Below, piece by piece: positions 7,873-15,313 of a DNA stretch of 24,067 nucleotides (position 1 is the first letter of the stretch; each line of letters opens with the position of its first letter). This stretch comes from CAYLHS01 sp964594235. Its GTDB lineage: Bacteria; Actinomycetota; Acidimicrobiia; Spongiisociales; UBA4744. Position numbers and translations under genes: made by a program. The DNA is taken from positions 1 through 24,067 of the forward strand of contig CAZQMF010000027.1 of NCBI GenBank assembly GCA_964594235.1. Direction: 5' to 3'. The notes under the pieces were generated by a model. The model was not told the DNA's origin. It saw only the letters and a list, made by a program, of their open reading frames with translations, and did not search any database.

Positions 7873-8232
7873 ATGGATGGGACGATCCGTCTCACCGGCC
7901 TGCGAGTGTTCGCCTATCACGGTGTGTTCCCGGAGGAACAGGCGGACGGTCAGGAGTTCGTCATCGACGTCGCCCTCGACATGGACCTGAAGCGAGCAGC
8001 CGAATCCGACGAGCTCGCGTTCACCATCGACTACGGGGCGCTCGCCGCTCGCATCCATCGACGCGTCGCCGAAGAACGCTGGAACCTAATCGAACGGGTT
8101 GCCGGTCGAGTCGTCGATCTCGTGCTCGAGGACGAGCGGGTCCTGGCGGTCGAGGTGACCGTTCACAAACCGAACGCTCCCATCACCGCCGAGTTCGACG
8201 ACGTATCGGTGTCCATCAGGCGAAGCCGATGA
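7873..8232 (+). CDS. folB: Dihydroneopterin aldolase
   Basis: Cleaves 7,8-dihydroneopterin to 6-hydroxymethyl-7,8-dihydropterin and glycolaldehyde. The 119-aa length is normal. The first strand-loop LRVFAYHGVFPEEQADGQEF carries the conserved YHG and the acidic residue of the pterin site, TIDYGALA is the family's T-x-(D/N)-Y motif, and VHKPNAPI holds the catalytic lysine. The ATG follows the previous stop by 2 nt, and the stop overlaps the folK start (ATGA). Confidence 0.94.
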   Translation: MDGTIRLTGLRVFAYHGVFPEEQADGQEFVIDVALDMDLKRAAESDELAFTIDYGALAARIHRRVAEERWNLIERVAGRVVDLVLEDERVLAVEVTVHKPNAPITAEFDDVSVSIRRSR

Positions 8233-9179
8233 CCCGAGCCGCACTCGCGCTCGGATCGAATCTGGGGGAACGCCTCTCGCACCTGTGTCATGCCGTCGAG
8301 TCGTTGGGCACCCTGGGTGAGGTGGTCGCGACCTCGTCGGTGTACGAAACCGAGCCGGTCGGTGGCCCTGCGCAGGGACCGTATCTGAACGCCGTCGTGA
8401 TCATCGACACGAACCTGGAACCGGTCCGCCTCCTCGACGAGATACTCCGCATCGAACAGGAGGAGGGAAGACGAAGGACGGTGAGATGGGGGCCGAGGAC
8501 TCTCGACCTCGACCTGCTCCTGTACGGAGGTGAGACAGTCGACAACGATCGGCTCGTCGTGCCTCACCCTCGGCTGCTGGAACGACGCTTCGTCCTGGAA
8601 CCACTGGTCGAAGCCTGGCCGGACGCGGCCACGCCGGATGGAATCCTGGCTCGCGACGCCCTGGTCCGTGTTCAGAACCAGGAGGTGCGGCGCACGAGAC
8701 TCCGGCTGGAACCGAGGCGATCGACGTTCACGGCCCGAGGCGGCTGGTGGGTCGTCGCGCAGGGGGTCGTGCTCGCTGCGAGTCTTCTGGCGCTCGCCGA
8801 CGACCCCGGGTCGCCGGCCGCGTGGATGGCGTGGCTGGGTGTCGCTGTCGCAGGCGCCGGGGCGCTGCAAGCCATCCTCGGGCTACGACACCTCGGGACG
8901 AACCTCACCGCCTATCCGCAGCCGCTCGAAACGGCGCGGCTCGTGGCGAGGGGTGTGTACAGACTCGTTCGACACCCGATCTACGGCGGGATCGTGCTGA
9001 TGATGGTTGGCGCGGGGTTGTTTCGGGCGAGTGCCGCCGCACTCGTGATCGGTGTCGTCGGCGGTATGTTCTTCTGGTTCAAAGCCCGTTTCGAAGAGCG
9101 GATGCTCCGCTGCCACTATCCCGGCTATACCGACTACGCGACCCAGGTGACCAGGCGCCTGATCCCCTGGGTGGTGTGA
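8229..9179 (+). CDS. folK: HPPK (FolK) fused to an isoprenylcysteine methyltransferase-like membrane domain
   Basis: The N-terminal part (about 1-155) is 6-hydroxymethyl-7,8-dihydropterin pyrophosphokinase: GSNLGERL (9-16), YETEPVGGPAQGPYLN (39-54), RWGPRTLDLDLLLYG (86-100) and VPHPRLLERRFVLEPL (111-126) are all intact. After a basic linker (about 152-170) the same frame continues into three or four membrane helices (from 173) and a C-terminal block with ARGVYRLVRHPIYGG (240-254) and RFEERMLRCHYPGYTDY (287-303), the SAM-binding signatures of isoprenylcysteine carboxyl methyltransferase / phospholipid methyltransferase-like proteins. The whole protein is 316 aa against about 160-170 for a normal FolK. 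No stop or start separates the halves, and an internal restart without an obvious ribosome binding site is less likely. The membrane domain's substrate is unknown. Confidence 0.88.
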   Translation: MTRAALALGSNLGERLSHLCHAVESLGTLGEVVATSSVYETEPVGGPAQGPYLNAVVIIDTNLEPVRLLDEILRIEQEEGRRRTVRWGPRTLDLDLLLYGGETVDNDRLVVPHPRLLERRFVLEPLVEAWPDAATPDGILARDALVRVQNQEVRRTRLRLEPRRSTFTARGGWWVVAQGVVLAASLLALADDPGSPAAWMAWLGVAVAGAGALQAILGLRHLGTNLTAYPQPLETARLVARGVYRLVRHPIYGGIVLMMVGAGLFRASAAALVIGVVGGMFFWFKARFEERMLRCHYPGYTDYATQVTRRLIPWVV

Positions 9180-9222
9180 GGTTTGGACGCCCGGCAGGCT
9201 TGAGGGTGTCAAGAACGGTCGT

Positions 9223-9936
9223 TCAGCGTCCGGCTATCGACAGCTCCCAAACCCGTGCGTTCCAGAGGAAGCGGGAACCGCGAGCGGTGACCTCGACGAT
9301 CTTTCGCTCGATCAGATCTCTCAGAACCGGGCTCGCAGCAAGTGTGCTCGGCAGCGGAATCGGTCGATCGGCAAGGGCCTTGACCTTGTCGTAGAGAGAC
9401 CGAGCACGTGCGAGGATCGATGCCTCGTCCTGCAGGGTTCCTGTTGGGAGGAACAGCCGACCCATGGGGAGCAGACGCTGCTTGGCCTGTTCGAGCATAC
9501 GGATCGGAAGCTCGCTTCCTCGAGGACCGCCGCCACCTTTGGTCGGGAACCAGCCGGAATCGTCGGCGAGATCGTCGGGGACGCCGGACACGTCACCGAT
9601 GATCACGTCGGCCTGCACGTCGGCGATCGGATCGAAGAGGTCGCCCTGCCTGAATACGATCTTGTCCTCCACACCGTGCGCGATGGCGTTCCTGGTTCCG
9701 ACCTCCACCACGTCGGGACTCACGTCGGTGGCGAACACTCGCTTGGCTCCGAGTTTTGCGGCGATGATCGCCAAGATGCCCGATCCACAGCCGACATCGA
9801 TGACGACCTCGTGCGGTTCTATGCGCAACGCGTCGGCCAACAGGGTCGAGATGGTCGATGGGCGGAAGGTTGTGTCCGACAACACGAGGCTCATCGGCCC
9901 CAGTCTGCCCTTCCACTCGAAGATCGAATCGACCAT
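9223..9936 (-). CDS. Class I SAM-dependent methyltransferase
   Basis: A 237-aa cytoplasmic protein with the Rossmann-like SAM motif DVGCGSGILAI (47-57), the acidic strand-2 end ATDVSPD, and the motif II-like GDLFDPI. The overall layout resembles the small-domain methyltransferases PrmA/HemK/RsmC. Where N5-glutamine methyltransferases carry NPPY this protein has GDVSGVP (114-120), so glutamine or adenine amino methylation is unlikely. A glycine-rich loop KGGGGPRGSE (133-142) follows. The ATG at 9936 has a good AAGGTGG ribosome binding site 7 nt upstream. It is convergent with folK and divergent from the DedA-PAP2 gene, so it forms its own transcription unit. Substrate unknown. Confidence 0.85.
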   Translation of the reverse strand: MVDSIFEWKGRLGPMSLVLSDTTFRPSTISTLLADALRIEPHEVVIDVGCGSGILAIIAAKLGAKRVFATDVSPDVVEVGTRNAIAHGVEDKIVFRQGDLFDPIADVQADVIIGDVSGVPDDLADDSGWFPTKGGGGPRGSELPIRMLEQAKQRLLPMGRLFLPTGTLQDEASILARARSLYDKVKALADRPIPLPSTLAASPVLRDLIERKIVEVTARGSRFLWNARVWELSIAGR

Positions 9937-9993
9937 GTCGGTTCCACCTTATCCGAGTTTGGGATTCTGCGTAGGAGGAACGTCGACCACAAT

Positions 9994-11376
9994 GTGGTTG
10001 TGATCATTCGCATTCTCACGGCCATGGGTGTGTGGGCTCCGGTGCTGGTGTTCCTCCTCGCAGCGGGAGAGAGCGCCGCGTTCCTTGGCCTGTTCCTGCC
10101 AGGCGAAGTGGCGGTGATACTCGGCGGGGTGCTCGCGGGAACGGGGATCATTCCGTTGTGGGTGATGATGCCGGTGGCCGTGCTCGGAGCGGTGATTGGT
10201 GACTCGGTCGGCTATTGGCTCGGGAAGCGATTCGGTCCATGGGTATTGGGTCGGCCGAGAATGGCGAGGTTCGCCGGTCGGCTCGACCTGGCCGAGTCCA
10301 GCCTCGCCCGTCGAGGATGGTGGGCACTCGTCGTCGCCCGCTTCACATCGTTTCTGCGGGCGGTCGTTCCGTTCGCCGCCGGAATGGCCGCCATGCCATA
10401 CCGGAGCTTCGTCGTGGGAAACGTGATTGGTGGGGCTCTGTGGGGAAGCGCCTACACACTCGTCGGGTTCGTGGCGGGCGATTCATGGCCATCGGTGGAG
10501 CACTGGCTGGGACGTGGGGGACTCATCCTCGCCGGGGTGGCGATCGTGATCGGGGCGATCGTCTGGTCCGGTCGGTGGGTCGCGCGCAATCCCGGGCGGG
10601 TTGTCGACTGGTTCGAGCCGTTGGCTCGCACGCGAGTCGTGAGGGCGCTGACGCGAACGGTCGAAGGGCCTGCACGGCGGATCGCTCCGCTCTCGTATCT
10701 CTGGCCGGCTGCCGTGGTCATCGTCGGTGGGCTCTGGTTGTTCGCTGGACTGCTGCAGGATGTGCTCGGCGAAGACGAGTTCTTCTTCTTCGACCACAGG
10801 GTGATCGACTACGTCGCCTCTCACCAGATCCCCGCGATCACCAACACGGCCAGGTTCCTCGGTACGGCGACACCGATGTGGGTGACGATCGGCGGGTGCG
10901 CGCTGGTTGCGGTCGCGATGCTCACACGACGTCACCCTCGCCGAGCGGCGGGGATCGTCGTGGCGGCAGCCGGCCAGTGGGTGATCGTCGAGGTGACTCG
11001 ACTCGTCGTCGCCAGGCCGGCACCGCAGGTCACCGCACTGGTGTCGCGGGGGGAGTACGGGTTCCCTTCCGAATACATGGCCGCGTTCGCGGCGCTCCTT
11101 GTAGTCCTCGCCTGGCCGTGGCGGCCGAGGCGATGGGAACGAACGGTGTTTGGCTTCGCCGCCGGGGCGTTGATAGTGACGGTCGCGGGGGCCTCACGTG
11201 TCGTGTTGCTCCTCGCATATCCGTCGGACATCCTCGCCGGTGTCGCCGTGGGCACCGGGTGGACGGTCCTGTCGTTGATCGCGAGCGACTCGCGCACCTT
11301 GCATGCCATCAGGGAGGCGGCGGCCCGATCTCTAGGGGGCACGCACCCGAAACACGATGTCGGCGATCCCGAATGA
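9994..11376 (+). CDS. DedA (SNARE-associated/VTT) membrane protein fused to a degenerate PAP2 domain
   Basis: A 460-aa polytopic membrane protein. Residues about 1-200 form a DedA domain: the re-entrant GESAAFLGLFLPGE (25-38), IGDSVGYWLGKRFG (68-81) and VVARFTSFLRAVVPFAAG (113-130) match the DedA signatures. DedA proteins act in membrane homeostasis and undecaprenyl-phosphate or lipid flipping. Residues about 235-430 align with PAP2 phosphatases, but the catalytic residues are lost: PSGH is PSEY (358-361), and SR-x5-H-x3-D has Ala at position 408. RP (341-342), S401-R402 and D412 remain. DedA-PAP2 fusions are known, but this PAP2 half should not hydrolyse phosphate. The start is uncertain: GTG at 9994 lies 15 nt after AGGAGG; GTG at 10000 is an alternative. 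Its 3' end overlaps the convergent oxidoreductase gene by 45 nt. Confidence 0.85.
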   Translation: MVVIIRILTAMGVWAPVLVFLLAAGESAAFLGLFLPGEVAVILGGVLAGTGIIPLWVMMPVAVLGAVIGDSVGYWLGKRFGPWVLGRPRMARFAGRLDLAESSLARRGWWALVVARFTSFLRAVVPFAAGMAAMPYRSFVVGNVIGGALWGSAYTLVGFVAGDSWPSVEHWLGRGGLILAGVAIVIGAIVWSGRWVARNPGRVVDWFEPLARTRVVRALTRTVEGPARRIAPLSYLWPAAVVIVGGLWLFAGLLQDVLGEDEFFFFDHRVIDYVASHQIPAITNTARFLGTATPMWVTIGGCALVAVAMLTRRHPRRAAGIVVAAAGQWVIVEVTRLVVARPAPQVTALVSRGEYGFPSEYMAAFAALLVVLAWPWRPRRWERTVFGFAAGALIVTVAGASRVVLLLAYPSDILAGVAVGTGWTVLSLIASDSRTLHAIREAAARSLGGTHPKHDVGDPE

Positions 11377-12555
11377 CGGCTCGGCCAGTTCATCGACAAA
11401 CCCCGATACGTCTGCTCTCCTGAGCATCAGTGATCTGAGCACCCCCGCGCCGGACGTGTCACCAGCGAACCGAAACCCGACGATTCGGCCATCCTCGACG
11501 AACACCTTGCGGAGGGTGTCACCAACACGCCACCGTCGCACTTCGGAACCAGATTTCCTTCCCACCGCCATGACCGGCATTCCCAGATGCTTGAGGCTGT
11601 TCATCGACTCTGCGCCCTCATAGATGGTGTCGAAGCCCGCCAGCCGTTCGGCGACCACGTTCCCCTGCGCGACCGCGTTGGGGAATATGGCGTGAACGTA
11701 GCGTTCGCCGGTGAGACGGTCGGGTGTCTCCGCCACGTCACCCACGGCGACGACATCGGTGACGTTCGTCATGAGACGGTCATCGACGCGTACCCCCCAT
11801 TCGGTGTCGATACCGGATCCGGCGAGGAAGTCGATCGAAGGTTTCACTCCCGTCGCAGCGATGTAGGCGTCTGCAACGATTCCCTCCCCAGACTCGAGGT
11901 CGAGTTGTTCGACCCTGCTCGCACCTGCGAATCCTGCTGCTTCCGTCTCGAGCCGAACGTGGACGCCGCGCCTGTGGAGGAGATCCAAAACGATCGATGC
12001 CGTCTCGGGATCGAGAACACTGGGCATCACGCTGTCCATCATCTCGACGATGGTCACGGCCACCCCAAGGTCTGCCAGGAGAAGCGCGACTTCGAGGCCG
12101 ATGAACCCGGCACCGACGATCACCGCCGACTCGATCTCGCCGGTCCTGACCGATGCGATCAGGTTCGTCGCTGCGGTGAGCGACTTGAAGTTGAACACGC
12201 CTGCGAGATCGGTTCCTCCGATCGGCGCATAGAGACTGCTGCCGGAGGCGAGCACGAGGCGGTCGTAGCGAAGACGCTCCCCAGAGTCGAGGACGATCGT
12301 CTTCACGTCGGGCTCGAGGTGCACCACCTTGGTCCCGGATCGGTAGTCGACCGACAACCGATCACATATGTCCTTTCCCTTCCAGAAGATCGTCGCCTCA
12401 CGACCTGTCGTGAAGTAGTCGGCCATCGCCGGTGGGGCATACGGCGGGTGCGGCTCGGCCGACAGCATCGTCACATCTGCGTCGACTCCGAGACGTCTGA
12501 CCCCCTCGGCGACGGTGAGGCCGGCAGGACCGGCTCCAACGATGATGAGTTGCAT
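11332..12555 (-). CDS. FAD/NAD(P)-dependent oxidoreductase of the CO dehydrogenase cluster (FNOR type)
   Basis: A 407-aa pyridine-nucleotide-disulfide-type flavoprotein. The FAD site is IIVGAGPAG (4-12) with the later TNVTDVVAVGDVAE block (263-276); the NAD(P) site is IVGAGFIG (146-153), and the acidic Glu171 at the end of the second strand favours NADH over NADPH. There is no redox Cys pair near the flavin; the segment YAPPAMADYF stands where CoA-disulfide reductases have their catalytic Cys, so it resembles ferredoxin/rubredoxin reductases. It is the last gene of the coo operon: its ATG overlaps the cooC stop by one base. CooS-CooF-flavoprotein clusters are known in other bacteria, where the flavoprotein is thought to pass CO-derived electrons to NAD(P)+. 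The function follows from context and family. Confidence 0.88.
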   Translation of the reverse strand: MQLIIVGAGPAGLTVAEGVRRLGVDADVTMLSAEPHPPYAPPAMADYFTTGREATIFWKGKDICDRLSVDYRSGTKVVHLEPDVKTIVLDSGERLRYDRLVLASGSSLYAPIGGTDLAGVFNFKSLTAATNLIASVRTGEIESAVIVGAGFIGLEVALLLADLGVAVTIVEMMDSVMPSVLDPETASIVLDLLHRRGVHVRLETEAAGFAGASRVEQLDLESGEGIVADAYIAATGVKPSIDFLAGSGIDTEWGVRVDDRLMTNVTDVVAVGDVAETPDRLTGERYVHAIFPNAVAQGNVVAERLAGFDTIYEGAESMNSLKHLGMPVMAVGRKSGSEVRRWRVGDTLRKVFVEDGRIVGFRFAGDTSGAGVLRSLMLRRADVSGFVDELAEPSFGIADIVFRVRAP

Positions 12556-13400
12556 CAGCTCAGCTCCTGCTCCGTGTGAATGAGCGTGTCACGCAGCACC
12601 CCCACTGCATCCATGAACGACGAGCCTTCCCCATCGAGGAACGGATTGACATCCGGCTCGACTTCGAGAAGTCGGTCGTCGTAGGGGAGTGTGGTGCGCG
12701 ACGTAAACGGAACGTCGCGATGTGCGACACGTTCGAAGGTTCTATCGATGTCCTTTGGTGTTCGGACGCGGTTCACGACCAGGTGCACCGCGGGGATGTT
12801 GAGGCCTCGCGCGAGTTCTGCCGTGTGCAGTGCGACGTTGATACCGTTGAAGGTCGGATCGGACAACACGATCGCCTGGTGGAAACCCTGGGCGAGTGCC
12901 CGTCCGAAGTGTTCGACGCCGGCCTGCGTGTCCATCAGGATCACCTCGTCCGTGCGAAGGGCGAGATTGCCGACGACCGCCTCGAGGAGCGAATTCTCCG
13001 GGCACAGACAGCCTGCGGCCGGCTGGGTCAGCGTTCCCATCACGAGAATCCGCACGCCGTCTGAGACGGGTACTGCGAACCTGTCGACGACGTCTCGGAC
13101 GTCCGGGTTGAGGCGAAACAGCAGGCCCCATCCTTCCCCGGGGCGAGCCCCGGTCTTCTCTTCGACGTAGTCGGCGTTGTGGCTCAAGGGAACGATGTTG
13201 TCGGCGCCGGCCACCCCCATCGCGTAGGGCAGGTTCATCTGCGGGTCGGAGTCGACGGCGAGCACCTGGAAGCCGCGCCTGGCCAGGAGACCGCCAAGGA
13301 GGGCGGTGAGAGTGGTCTTCCCCACGCCCCCCTTGCCGGTGATCACCACACGAAAGCCGTCGAGCTCGCGGCTCGAATGCTCATGGTGGTCTTCGCTCAT
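12555..13400 (-). CDS. cooC: CooC, nickel-insertion ATPase for CO dehydrogenase
   Basis: A MinD/SIMIBI-type P-loop ATPase of 281 aa that helps load nickel into the CO dehydrogenase C-cluster. The deviant Walker A GKGGVGKTT is at 22-30, the AVDSDPQMNL stretch (48-57) matches the CooC switch, the metal-binding CxC pair is C131-L-C133 in AGCLCPENSLL, and Walker B with the IxHFGR-like signature is ILMDTQAGVEHFGR (154-167). The ATG at 13400 overlaps the cooS stop (ATGA). The open frame continues upstream inside cooS, but only from here on does it look like CooC. All family residues are intact. Confidence 0.93.
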   Translation of the reverse strand: MSEDHHEHSSRELDGFRVVITGKGGVGKTTLTALLGGLLARRGFQVLAVDSDPQMNLPYAMGVAGADNIVPLSHNADYVEEKTGARPGEGWGLLFRLNPDVRDVVDRFAVPVSDGVRILVMGTLTQPAAGCLCPENSLLEAVVGNLALRTDEVILMDTQAGVEHFGRALAQGFHQAIVLSDPTFNGINVALHTAELARGLNIPAVHLVVNRVRTPKDIDRTFERVAHRDVPFTSRTTLPYDDRLLEVEPDVNPFLDGEGSSFMDAVGVLRDTLIHTEQELS

Positions 13401-15313
13401 GCTCCTGCTCCTACCGTCGCGGGCACGTCGATGGTCTCCGGGTCGATGAACGGCAGACCGAGTGCCCGCCGCTTCTCCTCGATGTGTCTGCGGATCAGCA
13501 CCGCCGCCTTCTCCGGGTCGGGCTCTATGCCGAACGTCGCTCCGACGACGCCCTCGAGACCCTCTGCGAGCAGATTGACGACGTGTTCGCTGCCGAAGAT
13601 CGGCGGCTGGACGCCGAGCACGGTGTAGATGCCGCTCGCGACGACATACGCACCGATCGACACGGCCTTCTCCGAGTACCACTCAGGTGCCGCTCCTGCG
13701 AGCGGAAGGTCTGAGATGTCCACACCCAGATAGTTCGCGAGCGCGGCCGCCAGCACGAGGATCCTGCTGTTGTCAACGCACGATCCCATGTGGAGCACGG
13801 GCGGGATGCCAAGTGCACGGCACACCGTGCCGAGTCCCGGACCTGCGAGGTCGGCGGCTTCCGGAACCATGTGCCCGGCTTTGCCGTTCGCGACCGCTGC
13901 GCATCCGGTGACCACCACCAGGATGTCGTTTTCGATGAGACGTTGCGTCAGCGTGACATGGCCCTTGTCCTGAGGGATCTTCGGGTTGTTGCATCCGACG
14001 ACACCGACGGCGCCGCGGATGTGTCCCGCCTTGATCGCGTCGACGAGTGGTTCGGGCGTGCCGCCGAGGGCGCCGAGGATCGCCTCCACGGAGAAGCCCG
14101 CCATCATCGGCAGTGGTTCGCCGGGAATCAGCACGCGTTCGGGGACACGTTCGGCGTACGCCTCGATCGCCGTTCGGACGATCTGCTTGCCGATCTCGAG
14201 ACCCCTGTGAGGGTCGAACGAGATGTGGGTGGCGCCCGGGAACTTGGCCTTGTCGGCTGTCGAGATCACGCGTGTGTGGAAGCATTTGGCCACGTCTGTC
14301 ACCGACGGCATGATGCACTGGTAGTCGACCACCATGGCTTCCAGGGCTCCGGTCATGATGACGAGTTCCTGCATGAGATGGTTGCCTGCCATCGGGACGC
14401 CCTTGCGCATCAGCAGCTCGTTGCCTGTGCAGCAGAGGCCGACCAGGTTGATGCCCGCTGCGCCCATGCCTTCGGCGAGCGCGACCAGCTCCGGGTCCTT
14501 GGCTGCCTGGACGATCACGTCCGATAGGAGCGGGTTGTGTCCGTGCAGCGCGATATTGACGGAGTCGGCTTTCAACGTCCCGAGGTTCACCGTCGACATG
14601 ATCGGTTGAGGGGTTCCGAACATGACGTCCGACAGCTCGGTGGCGACCATCGATCCGCCCCACCCGTCCGACAGGCTGGTCCGCAACCCGTGGAGCAAGA
14701 TGTTGACGTAGTCGTTGTCGACACCCATGTGTGTCCGGTGCATCATCTCGACCGTTTCACGGTCGATGCCTCGAGGCGTGATCCCCAGGGTGTCCCACAG
14801 GGTGCGCCGCACTTCCGGGGCGACGTTGGCGAACCCGACCCGATCCTTGCGACTTCCGTAGTCCTCGAGCATCGCGTCGGCGAGGTCCGTTGCGACATCG
14901 GCGATCGGGCGGTCCCCGTCTTCGAGGCCAAAGGTCGCCGCAAGGGCTCGTAGCTTCGCCTCATCCTTGATTTCGTAGCCACTCGTCTCACCTTTGGCGG
15001 TCTCGAGGAACACCTCGAGGATGTCGCGTCCATGATCCGAGTGGGCCGCGGCACCTGCGGCGATCGTCCGACCGAGGTTCCGCGCGACGATGGTGTCGGC
15101 GTCGGCTCCACAGACCCCTCTCTGCGGTCCCTCTCCGAAAGGATCGACCCTGCATGGTCCCATTGAGCAGTTCCGGCAGCTCACACCCATGAGGCAGTAG
15201 CCACATTGGGGCTGCTGGGCGGCGAGTCGTTCCCACACCGTGTCGATCCCCTCCATGTGCGCTCTTCGCAACATGGTCTGGGCGTCTTGGTTGATGCTTT
15301 GTCGTTCGTTCAT
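13397..15313 (-). CDS. cooS: CooS, catalytic subunit of anaerobic nickel-iron CO dehydrogenase
   Basis: Interconverts CO and CO2 at a [Ni-4Fe-4S] C-cluster; works as a homodimer. The 638-aa length is typical. The B-cluster cysteines are C46, C49, C54 and C68. All expected C-cluster ligands are present: the HGHNP histidine (257-261), C295 in LCCTGNE, C333 in YQCIMPSV, C441 in VGCNNPK, C471 in TGCAAVANGKAGH and C512 in MGSCVDNSR; the active-site Lys is K549 in SEKAVSIG. At the dimer-interface D-cluster position it has C37-x2-C40 and a Ser (S45) in place of the usual second CX7C cysteine, which points to a [2Fe-2S] D-cluster as in Desulfovibrio vulgaris CODH. The ATG at 15313 shares one base with the cooF stop. 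No acetyl-CoA synthase genes are nearby, so it is a monofunctional enzyme. Confidence 0.97.
   Translation of the reverse strand: MNERQSINQDAQTMLRRAHMEGIDTVWERLAAQQPQCGYCLMGVSCRNCSMGPCRVDPFGEGPQRGVCGADADTIVARNLGRTIAAGAAAHSDHGRDILEVFLETAKGETSGYEIKDEAKLRALAATFGLEDGDRPIADVATDLADAMLEDYGSRKDRVGFANVAPEVRRTLWDTLGITPRGIDRETVEMMHRTHMGVDNDYVNILLHGLRTSLSDGWGGSMVATELSDVMFGTPQPIMSTVNLGTLKADSVNIALHGHNPLLSDVIVQAAKDPELVALAEGMGAAGINLVGLCCTGNELLMRKGVPMAGNHLMQELVIMTGALEAMVVDYQCIMPSVTDVAKCFHTRVISTADKAKFPGATHISFDPHRGLEIGKQIVRTAIEAYAERVPERVLIPGEPLPMMAGFSVEAILGALGGTPEPLVDAIKAGHIRGAVGVVGCNNPKIPQDKGHVTLTQRLIENDILVVVTGCAAVANGKAGHMVPEAADLAGPGLGTVCRALGIPPVLHMGSCVDNSRILVLAAALANYLGVDISDLPLAGAAPEWYSEKAVSIGAYVVASGIYTVLGVQPPIFGSEHVVNLLAEGLEGVVGATFGIEPDPEKAAVLIRRHIEEKRRALGLPFIDPETIDVPATVGAGA

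Noticed and set aside
10215..11423. A 402-codon plus-strand frame over the DedA-PAP2 gene
   Set aside because: Arg-rich shadow of the real frame with no membrane helices or motifs.
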